Source: Ornithinimicrobium avium (lineage in GTDB: Bacteria; Actinomycetota; Actinomycetes; Actinomycetales; Dermatophilaceae). From it: DNA of 64,000 bases. A program made the position numbers and the translations under genes. Below the pieces are notes generated by a model. The model had not been told where the DNA came from. It ran no database searches and saw nothing but the letters and a program-made list of their open reading frames with translations. Shown here one piece after another: positions 24,757 to 33,538 of this stretch. Position 1 is the first letter of the stretch; the number at the start of each line of letters is the position of its first letter. Location of the stretch: positions 2,108,001 through 2,172,000 of the forward strand of contig NZ_CP031229.1 of NCBI RefSeq assembly GCF_003351765.1, read 5' to 3'.

Positions 24757-25570
24757 GGTTCCCCTCCTGCGCGCGCAGGGGATCGGCAAGGTCTTCAAGG
24801 TGCCCGAGCGCTCCGGCCTGCTCCCGCGGACGCGCGACTTCCAGGCGCTCCAGGACGTCAGCTTCAAGGTGCACCACGGCGAGACCGTCGCCCTGGTCGG
24901 CGAGTCGGGGTCCGGCAAGTCCACCACGGCACGCATCGCGGCCCGGCTGATCGACCCGACGTCCGGCCGGCTGGAGTTCGAGGGCAAGGACGTCACGCAG
25001 AGCCGTGGCCGTGAGCTGACGACACTGCGCTCGAGCGTGCAGTTCGTCTTCCAGGACCCGTACTCGTCGCTGAACCCGCGTCATACCGTGGAGCAGATCA
25101 TCACCGCTCCCCTCGTCTACCAGGGGCGAGCGGTCCCGGGAGGATCCCGGCAGTTCGCGGGCACGCTGCTGGAACAGGTCGGTCTCAAGCCCGAGTACGT
25201 GGACCGCTACCCGCACCAGTTCTCCGGCGGGCAGGCCCAGCGCATCGGGATCGCGCGCGCGATCGCGTTGCGCCCGGCGCTGGTGATCTGCGACGAGGCT
25301 GTGTCCGCCCTGGACGTGTCCGTGCAGGCCCAGATCATCGAGCTGCTCCGCGACCTGCAGCGGTCCTACGGCTTCTCCTACCTCTTCATCGCCCACGACC
25401 TCGCGGTCGTCCGCCAGCTGGCGCACTGGGTCTGCGTGATGAACCAGGGTCGCATCGTGGAACAGGGCGGCCGGGACCAGATCTTCACCGACCCGCAGCA
25501 CCCCTACACCCGCGAGCTGCTCGCCGCGATCCCCCGGATCCCGGCCGAGTGGTCGAGCCCGGACACCTAA
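24749..25570 (+). CDS. Peptide ABC transporter ATP-binding protein (DppF-like)
   Basis: 273 aa. Walker A GESGSGKSTTARI, Q-loop VFQDPYSSLNPRHT, signature FSGGQAQRIGIARAIALRP, Walker B LVICDEAVSALD and switch IAHDLAVVRQ. Walker B has DEAVSALD, as in many DppF/OppF proteins. The GTG start overlaps the DppD-like gene by eight bases. A GC-rich hairpin follows the stop codon, before the peptidase gene. Confidence 0.92.
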   Translation: MSEVPLLRAQGIGKVFKVPERSGLLPRTRDFQALQDVSFKVHHGETVALVGESGSGKSTTARIAARLIDPTSGRLEFEGKDVTQSRGRELTTLRSSVQFVFQDPYSSLNPRHTVEQIITAPLVYQGRAVPGGSRQFAGTLLEQVGLKPEYVDRYPHQFSGGQAQRIGIARAIALRPALVICDEAVSALDVSVQAQIIELLRDLQRSYGFSYLFIAHDLAVVRQLAHWVCVMNQGRIVEQGGRDQIFTDPQHPYTRELLAAIPRIPAEWSSPDT

Positions 25571-25572
25571 CC

Positions 25573-25594
25573 GGCGGGCCGCGCCCCGCCCGCC
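25573..25594 (+). terminator. GC-rich hairpin between transporter and peptidase genes
   Basis: GGCGGGC/GCCCGCC (25573-25579 and 25588-25594, 8-nt loop) starts three bases after the transporter stop. There is no T tract. It may lower read-through or stabilise the upstream mRNA; the downstream gene is still probably co-transcribed. Confidence 0.4.
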
Positions 25595-25634
25595 GCACCA
25601 CACCAACCCGCCACCGCGGGAGAGAAGGAGAGGC

Positions 25635-27335
25635 ATGTCAGAGTCGAGCGCACAGGACCGGTTCGTCGCGATCTACACCGAGGAGTGGGCCTGGCGCGAG
25701 CGCGAGCTGGGTCGCCAGCCACGCTGGATCTCCGGCGAGCTCGAGCCCTTCCTCCCCGACGTCTCACCCCCGGCGCAGGAACGCCGCGCCGCCCACTGGA
25801 GCTGCGTCCGCGACCAGGTGCTCCAGATCGACCCCTCCGAGCTGAGTCAGCGCGCCCGCTCGGACCGCAAGGTCTACCTCTACCAGCTGGACACCTTCCT
25901 GGCCCAGCACAAGAACCGGATGTTCGAGGCGCCCATCAACTCCGACACCGCCTTCTGGCAGGACATCCTCGACGCGGCCCGACGGCATTACCCCACCCCC
26001 GCGAGCGTGGAGGGCTACCTCGAGCTGCTGGACGGGGTCCCGCGGCACTTCCAGGCTCACATCGCCAACATGCGCGCCGGGCTGGCCCGCGGCTTCGCCC
26101 CGCCCCGCATCACGATGGCCGGGCGCGACGCCACCGCACGCACCGTCGCCGAGGCGCGGTCGGCTGCCGACACCGACCTCCACCTGCCCGTGGGCCGCTA
26201 CCGCGGCACCGACGCGGACAGGGTCGCGCAGCACATCGGGCCGCAGCTCGAACGCGTCCTCGAGGAGCAGGTGCTGCCCGCGTTCCGCGAGCTCGCGGCG
26301 TTCCTGGCCGACGACTACTTCCCGCACCTGCCGCTGGAGATCTCGGCCACGAAGAACTGGGGGGAGGAGTTCTACCGGGACCAGGTGCGGGAGTTCGCGA
26401 CCCTCGACCTCACGCCCGAGCAGGTCCACCAGGCCGGGCTGGACGCCGTCGCCGAGATCACGGCACGGATGGGCGAGGTCGCGCACGAGGCCGGCTTCGA
26501 CGGCGACGCGCCCGCGATGCTGGCCCACATGCGCACGGACCCCTCCTTCTACGTCGACACGCCGCAGGCCCTCCTCAAGGAGGCAGCGTGGCACGCGAAG
26601 AAGTTCGACGGCGTCGTGCACCAGTACTTCGGGCGCGTCCCCCGCCAGCGCTTCGCCATCATCGAGCCGCCGGCCGACCTCGCCCCGTTCTACACGTTCG
26701 GGCGCGGTGGCGTGGACCACTACGTCCTCAACACCTACTCCCTGCCCGACCGGCCACTCTTCTCGCTACCTGCGCTCACCCTGCACGAGGCGGCACCCGG
26801 GCACGCCTTCCAGATCCCCTACGCGTTGGAGATGACGGACCTGCCGCCCTTCCGCCGCTTCTTCTACAACTCGGCGTATGGCGAGGGCTGGGCGCTCTAC
26901 GGTGAGCACCTGGGCGTGGAGATGGGGATGTACACCACCCCGTTCGAGACCATGGGCATGCTCAGCTACCAGATGTGGCGCGCGGTCCGGCTGGTGGTCG
27001 ACCCCGGCATCCACGCCCTGGGATGGACCAGGCAGCAGGCCATCGACTACCTCGCGGCCAACACCGCGATCGGGATGCACGAGGTCGTCACCGAGATCGA
27101 CCGCTACATCAGCTGGCCCGGGCAGGCGGTCGCCTACTACCTGGGCAAGACCACGATCCTGCAGGCGCGGCAGCGGGCCGAGGCGGCCCTCGGGGACGAC
27201 TTCGACCTGCGCGCCTTCCACGACCTGGTGCTCTCCCTGGGCGCAGTCCCCCTGGAGGTCCTCGATGACGAGGTCGATGCCTTCGTCCGGGACGGCGGCA
27301 GGTCCCCCTTCGCGAGCAAGGAGGCAGCCGCATGA
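25635..27335 (+). CDS. DUF885 family metallopeptidase-like protein
   Basis: 566 aa, no signal peptide, presumably cytoplasmic. DUF885 proteins are mostly alpha-helical, thermolysin-like zinc peptidases. The zinc motif is HEAAPGH at about residues 384-390 (HExxxGH form), with a third ligand candidate in YGEGWALYGEHLG (about 414-426). The C-terminal RYISWPGQAVAYYLGK is a conserved family element. AGAAGGAGAGG precedes the ATG. Placed directly after a peptide importer and overlapping an amidohydrolase gene by four bases, it is likely to digest the imported peptides; that link is inference. Confidence 0.88.
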   Translation: MSESSAQDRFVAIYTEEWAWRERELGRQPRWISGELEPFLPDVSPPAQERRAAHWSCVRDQVLQIDPSELSQRARSDRKVYLYQLDTFLAQHKNRMFEAPINSDTAFWQDILDAARRHYPTPASVEGYLELLDGVPRHFQAHIANMRAGLARGFAPPRITMAGRDATARTVAEARSAADTDLHLPVGRYRGTDADRVAQHIGPQLERVLEEQVLPAFRELAAFLADDYFPHLPLEISATKNWGEEFYRDQVREFATLDLTPEQVHQAGLDAVAEITARMGEVAHEAGFDGDAPAMLAHMRTDPSFYVDTPQALLKEAAWHAKKFDGVVHQYFGRVPRQRFAIIEPPADLAPFYTFGRGGVDHYVLNTYSLPDRPLFSLPALTLHEAAPGHAFQIPYALEMTDLPPFRRFFYNSAYGEGWALYGEHLGVEMGMYTTPFETMGMLSYQMWRAVRLVVDPGIHALGWTRQQAIDYLAANTAIGMHEVVTEIDRYISWPGQAVAYYLGKTTILQARQRAEAALGDDFDLRAFHDLVLSLGAVPLEVLDDEVDAFVRDGGRSPFASKEAAA

Positions 27336-28546
27336 CGCTGGTCGTCCGGGACGTCCGCCTGGCCGCCGACGACGCCCCTGTGGACGTCACCCTGTCGGAC
27401 GGACTGATCGACGCGATCTCTCCCGCCGCCGGACCCGGTCCCGCCGGGGACGACGCGGAGGTGATCGAAGGCGGCGGCGGGACGCTGCTGCCCGGCCTCA
27501 TCGACGCGCACTTCCACGCTTACGGCGTCGAGATCGAGAACCTGGCCATCAACGCCCACCCGCTGAGCTATGTCGGCATCAAGGGGGCCGTGCGCTGCCG
27601 GGCGGCCCTCGAGCGCGGCTTCACCACCGTCCGCGACGTGGCCGGCGGCGACCCCGGACTGGCGGCCGCGCTCCGGGAGCGCGTCCTGCCGGGTCCCGAC
27701 TACTTCTACACCGGGCCGGCGCTGTCACAGACGGGCGGACACGGAGACGAACATCCCGGCGTCCTCGACCTGTGCTCCGGCCACGGCCACATGGGGGAGG
27801 TGGTCGACGGGGTCGATGCCCTCCGGGCGGCTGTGCGCAAGCGCTTCCGTGCCGGCGTCCACGCGATCAAGGTGATGGCCTCGGGCGGGGTCGTCTCACC
27901 GACCGACCCCATCCAGCTGTCGCAGTATTCGGAGGAGGAGCTGGAGACGGTGTGCCGGGAGGCTGCCAGGCGTGGCAGCTACGTGGCTGCCCACGCCTAT
28001 CCTGCCGAGGCCGTGCGCCGCGCGGTCGCCGCGGGAGTCAGGTCCATCGAGCACGGCAACCTCATCGACGAGGGGGCCGCGGACGACATGGCGGCCGCCG
28101 GCGCCTTCCTCGTGCCGACCCTGGTGGCCTACGACGCGATGAGCCGCCGTGGCTCGGACAGCGGGCTGTCTGCGGAGGGACTGCGCAAGAACGGCGAGGT
28201 CCTCCTGCGCGGTCAGGACGCGGTCCAGCTGGCCCACCGTGCCGGCGTCCGGGTCGGATGGGGCTCGGACCTGATGGGAGACCTGGAGGACGAGCAGCTG
28301 AGAGGCCTCGAGCTGCAGGCCGACGCCTCCGGGCTGGATGAGACCCTGCGCTCGGCGACGGAGGTCAACGCCGAGCTGATGGGTCTGACCGACCGAGGCC
28401 GCATCGAGGTCGGTCTTCGCGCCGACCTGCTCATCCTGCCGGGACGTCTGGCCGAGGACCCCGCCCTGCTGTGGACCAACAGACCGGGACGGATCGTCAT
28501 ACAGTCTGGTCGCGTGGCCGCCCGGGACGGCCGCCTGGTGGACTGA
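27332..28546 (+). CDS. Amidohydrolase family protein (prolidase/imidazolonepropionase-like)
   Basis: 404 aa cytoplasmic metal-dependent hydrolase. The first metal site is DAHFHAYG (His60, His62); a Lys in AIKVMASGG may be the bridging carbamate; further ligands are His in YVAAHAYP and IEHGNLID, and the catalytic Asp in GWGSDLMGD. The small beta domain is formed by the first 50 and last 50 residues. Closest by eye to the Xaa-Pro dipeptidase/aryldialkylphosphatase-like amidohydrolases. Overlap with the DUF885 gene (ATGA) and the upstream peptide importer suggest dipeptide or cyclic peptide cleavage. Confidence 0.9.
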   Translation: MTLVVRDVRLAADDAPVDVTLSDGLIDAISPAAGPGPAGDDAEVIEGGGGTLLPGLIDAHFHAYGVEIENLAINAHPLSYVGIKGAVRCRAALERGFTTVRDVAGGDPGLAAALRERVLPGPDYFYTGPALSQTGGHGDEHPGVLDLCSGHGHMGEVVDGVDALRAAVRKRFRAGVHAIKVMASGGVVSPTDPIQLSQYSEEELETVCREAARRGSYVAAHAYPAEAVRRAVAAGVRSIEHGNLIDEGAADDMAAAGAFLVPTLVAYDAMSRRGSDSGLSAEGLRKNGEVLLRGQDAVQLAHRAGVRVGWGSDLMGDLEDEQLRGLELQADASGLDETLRSATEVNAELMGLTDRGRIEVGLRADLLILPGRLAEDPALLWTNRPGRIVIQSGRVAARDGRLVD

Positions 28547-28555
28547 GCGTCCACC
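28537..28555 (+). terminator. Hairpin over the amidohydrolase stop codon
   Basis: GGTGGAC/GTCCACC (28537-28543 and 28549-28555) with a 5-nt loop encloses the TGA. No T run; a weak terminator or 3' stabiliser of the peptide operon. Confidence 0.4.
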
Positions 28556-28628
28556 GAGGCGCGCGTGCGTGCGCGGCCCAGTCTCGATGCCGCGCGGTGT
28601 GTCTAATCCGTGAATCTCCCCGTCGCCG

Positions 28629-29065
28629 TTACGGGTCCGCGTAGGTCTCCAGCAGGTGGGCGAGCGTGGTCCCTCCCGCAGCGGCCCGGTCATGGGCCAG
28701 CCACGCCCACAGCAGCAGCCGTGCCTGGCGTGCCTGGCGTGCCGACAGCGTCCCACCGAGCAGGACGCCCCGGTCCAGGAGGTCTGCCAGGAAGGCGCTC
28801 TCGGGCAGCGTGTCCGTGCCCTGGACCAGGACCGCCCCGTCGCTGCCGGCGGCCACCCGCTCGCGGCTCAGCCCACCGCCCGCAGGACGTGCGCGGGGGT
28901 CAGGCTGGCGCTGGGCAGCTGCTCGAGCGTCTCCGCCTCGACCTGCAGGTCCTCCCCCGCCACCCCGGCCAGCAGGTCGGCCGCTCCGAGCCTCGGCTGC
29001 GCGCCCTGCGGGCCGCCGGTCATCGTGATCGTCCCGCCCAGGCTCCCGACCGCCACACGTCGCAT
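28629..29065 (-). pseudogene. L-asparaginase pseudogene (frameshift and internal deletion)
   Basis: From ATG 29065 the minus strand reads MRRVAVGSLGGTITMTGGPQ, the nucleophile-Thr block of type I/II asparaginases, and hits a stop at 28868-28870. In the next frame it continues LSRERVAAGSDGAVLVQGTDT then LPESAFLADLL, the second family block with the TDT motif, then jumps straight to a C-terminal GVLLGGTLSARQARQARLLL and end at 28629. About 170 residues of the middle are missing compared with a ~320-residue enzyme. A 9-bp imperfect tandem (TGCCTGGCG, 28722-28743) lies inside. Confidence 0.82.
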
Positions 29066-29330
29066 AACACACTCTCCCAGATCCGTCGGCACAAGATCCT
29101 TCGTCGATACGGGTCAGTGGCCACTGTCCGAAGCGGCACGCCGACGACCCTGGCGCCCGCACCCCGAAGGGTGTAGTGTGCTGGACCACCGTCGACAAGG
29201 GGTAGACGGTTTTTCTCGGGGGAGGCATCATGCCTGATTCCAGATCGATCCACACCTGCGCGACCTGCTGCGTCGCTACGACGACCGGCTCTGGCGGCTC
29301 AAGGACCTCATCGACGTCTCGGCGCCGCAC

Positions 29331-31904
29331 GTGCTGGGCCCGTACGTGAGCGGGTCCGGCCCGATGCACGGACCGCCCGGCACGATGGTGACCGTCAGCG
29401 GGAGGAACTTCGCACCGGCGCGCTGGGACAACACCGTGCGCTTCGGCGGCGTCGACGGGCTGGTCGTGTCCGCGAGCTCCACGAGCCTGCGTGCGATCGT
29501 GCCCTACGGGGCTGCCGACGGGCCGGTCGAGGTGGAGACGGGGGGCCGGAGCGCGAGCAGCACCGTCGACTTCGTCGTCGACCCGTTCCCGGCCGTCGGC
29601 ACCGGCGGCGACGGACCGCCGATCTTCTTCCACGGCGCCGGCGAGGGGCAGCCGTCGGCCGGGGTCGACCCGATCGGCACGCCCAAGGTCCTCGTCGTCT
29701 GCTGCAACGCCACCGACAAGGTCCCGTCGGACCCGTCGACGACGCGCTCGGCGATCATGACCGAGTTCGACCACGCGGTGACCTACTACGACCAGGTGTC
29801 CTACGGGCGGACGCGGCTCGACCTCGACTACACCGTCTGGGTCGCGCTCGGCGGCGCCTACACCGACTACGTCGACGCGAGCATCAACAACATCGACAAC
29901 CCCGACGGGCTCAACCGGATCATGGCCGAGGCCGCGCAGGGCGCGGTCGACCAGGGGCTGGACCTCGACGACTACGTCGCGATGGCGGTCGTGCTCTTCC
30001 TCGACGGCGGGTTCATCCGCGCGTGGGGCGGCTGGTCGTCGAGCAACTTCAGCTACTCCGACGCCGCCACCTCGATCAACATCACCACCTCGGCCCCGCT
30101 GGGCCTGATGGCGATCGGCGACAACGCGGACTGGGGGCGCTTCGCGCACGAGGTCGCCCACAACTTCGTCGACGCGGGGGCGGTGCTGGGCGAGGACGTC
30201 TACTCCTCCGACCTCGTGGACCCGGCCGTGGCCACCGCCCAGAGCTTCGACCTGATGGGCAACCACGACTCGCACCCGTGCTTCAGCGCGCACTTCATGC
30301 AGCAGCTGGGCTACTGGGACGCGAGCAACGTCGTCGAGCTGGACTGGGACCGCAACCCGTTCTCCCAGACCTACACCCTCCAGGCGCACGGCTCGGTGGA
30401 GAACGCCGCCACCTCGCGGGCGCACGCGCTGCGCATCAAGATCGGCAGCGGGCTCTTCTACTACGTGGAGGTGCGGGAGCGCAACGGCGGCCCGGGCAAC
30501 TCCCTCGTCTTCGACACCGCGATCCCGGTGGGTTCGGGCACCGGCGGGGTCCTGGTCACCAAGGTGTTCACCGACCGGGTGGACCTCAACCAGGAGATGC
30601 GCTTCGTCACCCTGCTCCACGACGCGCTCACCCAGAGCAGCGGCGCGGTGATCGAGGACCCGCTGCGGGGGCTGAGGATCACCGTCGGTGCGCCCACCTC
30701 GACCAACCCGCTCGTCGTCGACGTGGGCGTCGAGTGGGCCCAGACCATCGGGCCGAACCCGGCCGGCACCTTCGACCTCGAGATGAGCCAGTCGGGGGCG
30801 TCCTGGGTCAGCGACGACGTGTGGGTGGACCGCCAGCCCTGGGGCATCAGCCCCGAGCAGGTCGACGGCAGCACCGTCGCCACCCTCGAGCGACCCCGGC
30901 CCGGCGAGACCAACCGGCTCTACGCGCAGGTGCGCTGCACCGGGGCGGACGCCGCCGCCGACGTGAAGATGACCTACTACGCCATCAGCCCGCCCGGCGT
31001 CGGCGACAACGGCGCGTGGGCACCGATCGCCACGACGCTCATCCCGAGCATCGCCAGCGGCGGCAGCGCGGACGCCTTCGTCAGGTGGACGCCGACGGTC
31101 GGGGAGCACACCTGCCTGAAGGTGGTGGCCGGCAACCAGTTCGGCGAGGTCTCACCCGGCAACAACCAGGTGCAGGAGAACGTCTTCCACTTCGCCGCCC
31201 CGGCCAGCAGCCCGCCCGACCCGGTCACCATGACGTTCTGCGTGCGCAACCCGCGCGAGGAGAAGGTCGTCCTGTCCGTCGAGGCGCTCGGCGCCGCCCA
31301 GGGGTATGTCGTGCACGTCCCCCACCGCTGGGTCGAGGTGGACGCCAGGGGCGAGCGCCGGCTGGAGCTGACCGTCCTGCCGACCTCGGACATCAAGAAC
31401 TATCTCTTCCTCGAGAAGCCGGGGCGCAGGAGCGAGCTGCCGTCGACGGCGTGGGGCGACCTGGTCGGCCGGCTGCCCCACAGCTATGACAAGGAGCTGC
31501 CGGTCACCGGCAACCCGGGCTCGACCCACCGCACGGTCGGCGGGATCGGGGTGTCGGTCACGCCCAAGCACAGGGGCGACATCCGGCTGGACAAGGACGA
31601 GTCGTCCGACTCTGTCTACCTGACCGGCCAGGTGCGCCCCGCCGCGCCGCAGCAGCGGGTCACGCTCGCCATCCGTCCCGAGCGGGCCGACGACCCGATG
31701 GTCGTCGACGTGCTCACCGACGACGACGGGAGATTCTGGGCGCAGATCCCGCTCAAGGCGCTCCTGGGCCACGACGGCCCGTGGGCTGCTCGCAAGCTGC
31801 GGGGCGGCCGGTTCGAGGCCTGGGCGGAGACGACGAGCTCGCAGGTGTGGGCGCCGACCCGGTCCGAGCCGGTGTACTTCGACGTCGACCGTCCGCAGGG
31901 GTAG
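29331..31904 (+). CDS. M6-like metalloprotease with IPT/TIG domain (5' end probably frameshifted)
   Basis: About 857 aa from the first in-frame GTG. Residues 10-85 are an IPT/TIG beta-sandwich (GTMVTVSGRNFAPARWDNTVRF). The protease domain follows, with zinc motif HEVAHNF at about 273-279, a Met in FDLMGNHDSHPCFSAHFMQQLGY, as in immune-inhibitor-A-like M6 enzymes, and then beta-rich domains to the end. No signal peptide is visible in this frame. A good start (ATG 29230 behind GGGGGAGG) is out of frame by one; correcting one base would give MPD then FQIDPHLRDLLRRYDDRLWR joined to this protein. Either the gene is damaged, starts internally, or the read has an error. Confidence 0.72.
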   Translation: MLGPYVSGSGPMHGPPGTMVTVSGRNFAPARWDNTVRFGGVDGLVVSASSTSLRAIVPYGAADGPVEVETGGRSASSTVDFVVDPFPAVGTGGDGPPIFFHGAGEGQPSAGVDPIGTPKVLVVCCNATDKVPSDPSTTRSAIMTEFDHAVTYYDQVSYGRTRLDLDYTVWVALGGAYTDYVDASINNIDNPDGLNRIMAEAAQGAVDQGLDLDDYVAMAVVLFLDGGFIRAWGGWSSSNFSYSDAATSINITTSAPLGLMAIGDNADWGRFAHEVAHNFVDAGAVLGEDVYSSDLVDPAVATAQSFDLMGNHDSHPCFSAHFMQQLGYWDASNVVELDWDRNPFSQTYTLQAHGSVENAATSRAHALRIKIGSGLFYYVEVRERNGGPGNSLVFDTAIPVGSGTGGVLVTKVFTDRVDLNQEMRFVTLLHDALTQSSGAVIEDPLRGLRITVGAPTSTNPLVVDVGVEWAQTIGPNPAGTFDLEMSQSGASWVSDDVWVDRQPWGISPEQVDGSTVATLERPRPGETNRLYAQVRCTGADAAADVKMTYYAISPPGVGDNGAWAPIATTLIPSIASGGSADAFVRWTPTVGEHTCLKVVAGNQFGEVSPGNNQVQENVFHFAAPASSPPDPVTMTFCVRNPREEKVVLSVEALGAAQGYVVHVPHRWVEVDARGERRLELTVLPTSDIKNYLFLEKPGRRSELPSTAWGDLVGRLPHSYDKELPVTGNPGSTHRTVGGIGVSVTPKHRGDIRLDKDESSDSVYLTGQVRPAAPQQRVTLAIRPERADDPMVVDVLTDDDGRFWAQIPLKALLGHDGPWAARKLRGGRFEAWAETTSSQVWAPTRSEPVYFDVDRPQG

Positions 31905-31925
31905 CGCCTTCGGGCTGGCACCGGC

Positions 31926-31980
31926 TTGACGTGCACGTTAGCGGAGCCTTGGTGTCGTCCTGGCGACACCAACGCTCCAC
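31926..31980 (+). repeat. Palindromic repeat family, copy B
   Basis: Head TTGACGTGCACGTTA (31926-31940), then GGAGCCTTGGTGTCG/CGACACCAACGCTCC (31943-31957 and 31964-31978, one mismatch). It begins 21 bases after the metalloprotease stop and lies upstream of the DUF559/AbiEi gene at 32100, the same position copy D has before the paralogue at 42450. Confidence 0.85.
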
Positions 31981-32051
31981 GGTGCGGGCCGTCCGGTCGA
32001 CCGCGCCCACTCCCTGGCGGGTCCGGGCACACCGGCACCGGACGGCTGGCC

Positions 32052-32060
32052 TGTGGACAA
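32052..32060 (-). promoter_or_regulatory. DnaA-box-like nonamer upstream of DUF559 gene 1
   Basis: TGTGGACAA (complement TTGTCCACA, the actinobacterial DnaA-box form) starts 48 bp before the GTG at 32100. The paralogue at 42450 has TGTGGATAA at the same distance. It could equally be part of a conserved promoter. Confidence 0.4.
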
Positions 32061-32099
32061 GCTCTGCGGCGGGCGGCGCAGATCGGGGACCGTGTCCCC

Positions 32100-33044
32100 G
32101 TGAAGAACGTCACCGCCCGCCGGCAGGCGCTCGCCCAGGGCCTCACCCGGGCGACGATCCGGCACCGGCTGGGCACCGGGCGGTGGCAGCAGATCTTCCC
32201 CGGTGTCTACCTCACGCACAGCGGGACCCCGACGTGGCGCGAACGGCTCATGGCGGCCACGCTCGCCCGCGGGGCCGGCACGGTCGCCAGCCTGGAGTGT
32301 GCCCTCAACCTGTGGGGCCTGACCGACCGGGAGCCGCCGATCCTCACGCTGGCCGAACCCGTCGACACGCGCCGCACCTGCCACCTGCCCGGGGTGCGCG
32401 TGCGTCGACGCCGGCGGCTGGCGCGCGCGAGGCGGCACGGCATACCGGTGACCTCGGCGGCCCAGACGGTCCTCGACGTGCTCGCGCTGCCGGGGCGGAC
32501 GCTCGACGACGACGTCGCGCTGATCATCCGCGCCGTCCGCACCAAGAAGGTCACCGTGGAGTCGCTGCGCGCGGAGCTCGAGCACCATCCGCGGCACCCG
32601 CGCCGGGCCGCGCTCGCCGAGATCCTGGCCGTTGCGGCGGACGGGCTGGAGAGCGTGGCCGAGGTGAGGTACGTGCAGCGCGTCGAGGCACCGCACGGCC
32701 TGCCGAGGATGGAGCGGCAGGTGCCGATGGACGGACCGACGGCCGTGCGGGACGGTCGGTCGCGACGGATCGACTTCAGGGACAAGGTCCGCAGGGTCAG
32801 GCTGGAGATCGACGGCGAGCTCTACCACCGGGACAAGCAGGCCGAGGACCGTAGGAGGGACCGCGAGGCCGCCGGGAAGGGCGAGGTGAGCCTGCGGGCA
32901 GGCTGGGTCGAGGTGGTCGAGCGGCCGTGCGAGCTGGCCGTCGACGTCGCGCTCGTCCAGCGGTCCCGCGGCTGGCAGGGCCGACCCCAGGCGTGCGGCT
33001 CCTCGTGCGCCGTCGGTCGGGACGCACGGTTGCGTGGCTGGTGA
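32100..33044 (+). CDS. AbiEi-antitoxin-like / DUF559 (Vsr-type nuclease fold) protein, copy 1
   Basis: 314 aa. GTG 32100 is chosen by alignment with the paralogue at 42450 (MKNVTARRQALAQGLT against MKDVITRSQALAAGIT); a longer TTG frame would begin inside repeat B. The N-terminal ~70 residues (RQALAQGLTRATIRHRLGTG, then FPGVYLTHSG) are the winged-helix module of AbiEi-type antitoxins. The C-terminus (about 205-295) is a DUF559/Vsr-like domain with LEIDGELYHR, RRDREA and the G-x-VSLRAGW strand, a restriction-endonuclease-like fold. No AbiEii toxin gene is adjacent. Likely DNA binding; nuclease activity is possible but unproven. Confidence 0.8.
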   Translation: MKNVTARRQALAQGLTRATIRHRLGTGRWQQIFPGVYLTHSGTPTWRERLMAATLARGAGTVASLECALNLWGLTDREPPILTLAEPVDTRRTCHLPGVRVRRRRRLARARRHGIPVTSAAQTVLDVLALPGRTLDDDVALIIRAVRTKKVTVESLRAELEHHPRHPRRAALAEILAVAADGLESVAEVRYVQRVEAPHGLPRMERQVPMDGPTAVRDGRSRRIDFRDKVRRVRLEIDGELYHRDKQAEDRRRDREAAGKGEVSLRAGWVEVVERPCELAVDVALVQRSRGWQGRPQACGSSCAVGRDARLRGW

Positions 33045-33275
33045 GAGACGTCATCCACGCACAGTTGCGCTTGCGTGAAGTCCGCGACCATTTCAGCGAC
33101 GTCGTCGACCGTGTGCAGCGGAAGCACGACCGCGTGACCATCACCCGCAACGGCAGGGCCGCCGCTGTGCTCCTCAGCACCGAGGACCTACCGAGCTCGA
33201 GGAGACGCTGGCCGTGCTCAGCGACGACGAGGCGCTGGCCGACATCCGGGAGGCCGACGTCGCCTACCGGCGTCC
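33041..33275 (+). pseudogene. Phd/YefM-type antitoxin, frameshifted
   Basis: GTG 33041 overlaps the previous stop (GTGA). The frame gives LRLREVRDHFSDVVDRVQRK, then HDRVTITRNGRAAAVLLSTED, a clear Phd/YefM antitoxin, then derails; one frame over, the expected tail LEETLAVLSDDEALADIREA follows from about 33196. A single indel near 33190 therefore breaks the gene. Confidence 0.78.
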
Positions 33276-33279
33276 ACCC

Positions 33280-33458
33280 CTCGGACCACGTCGCCCTCCC
33301 ACCCTCAGCGTGTCGGCAGATGGCTACGTGGACAGCTCGAGGGGATCCACTCGGCGAGGCGAGGTACCTACCGCGTTCTCTACCGGATCAACGAACCGGC
33401 ACGCGAGGTTGTCGTCCTGCGGACCGAGCATCGACGGGACGTGGACGGACGGCACTGA
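33280..33458 (+). pseudogene. RelE/ParE-type toxin remnant
   Basis: A short N-terminal piece (HVALPPSACRQMATW, about 33283-33330) is joined by a deletion and frame change to a typical RelE C-terminus: LEGIHSARRGTYRVLYRI, then NEPAREVVVLRTEHRRDVDG and H, ending at TGA 33456-33458. The central part of the ~90-residue toxin is missing. Together with the broken antitoxin it is a dead toxin-antitoxin module. Confidence 0.75.
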
Positions 33459-33538
33459 CGCCGGCCGCAGAGCTGCCGAGGTGTCGGCTGCTTGATGAGG
33501 AGTGACTCCCAGGTGCGGCCCCGTGCTTCGATGGGGCC

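Noticed and set aside
28722..28743. TGCCTGGCG tandem as a phase-variable repeat
   Set aside because: Only about two and a half units and inside a pseudogene.
31926..32099. N-terminal extension of the DUF559 gene starting at a TTG
   Set aside because: The TTG is the first three bases of repeat copy B; the paralogue aligns only from 32100.
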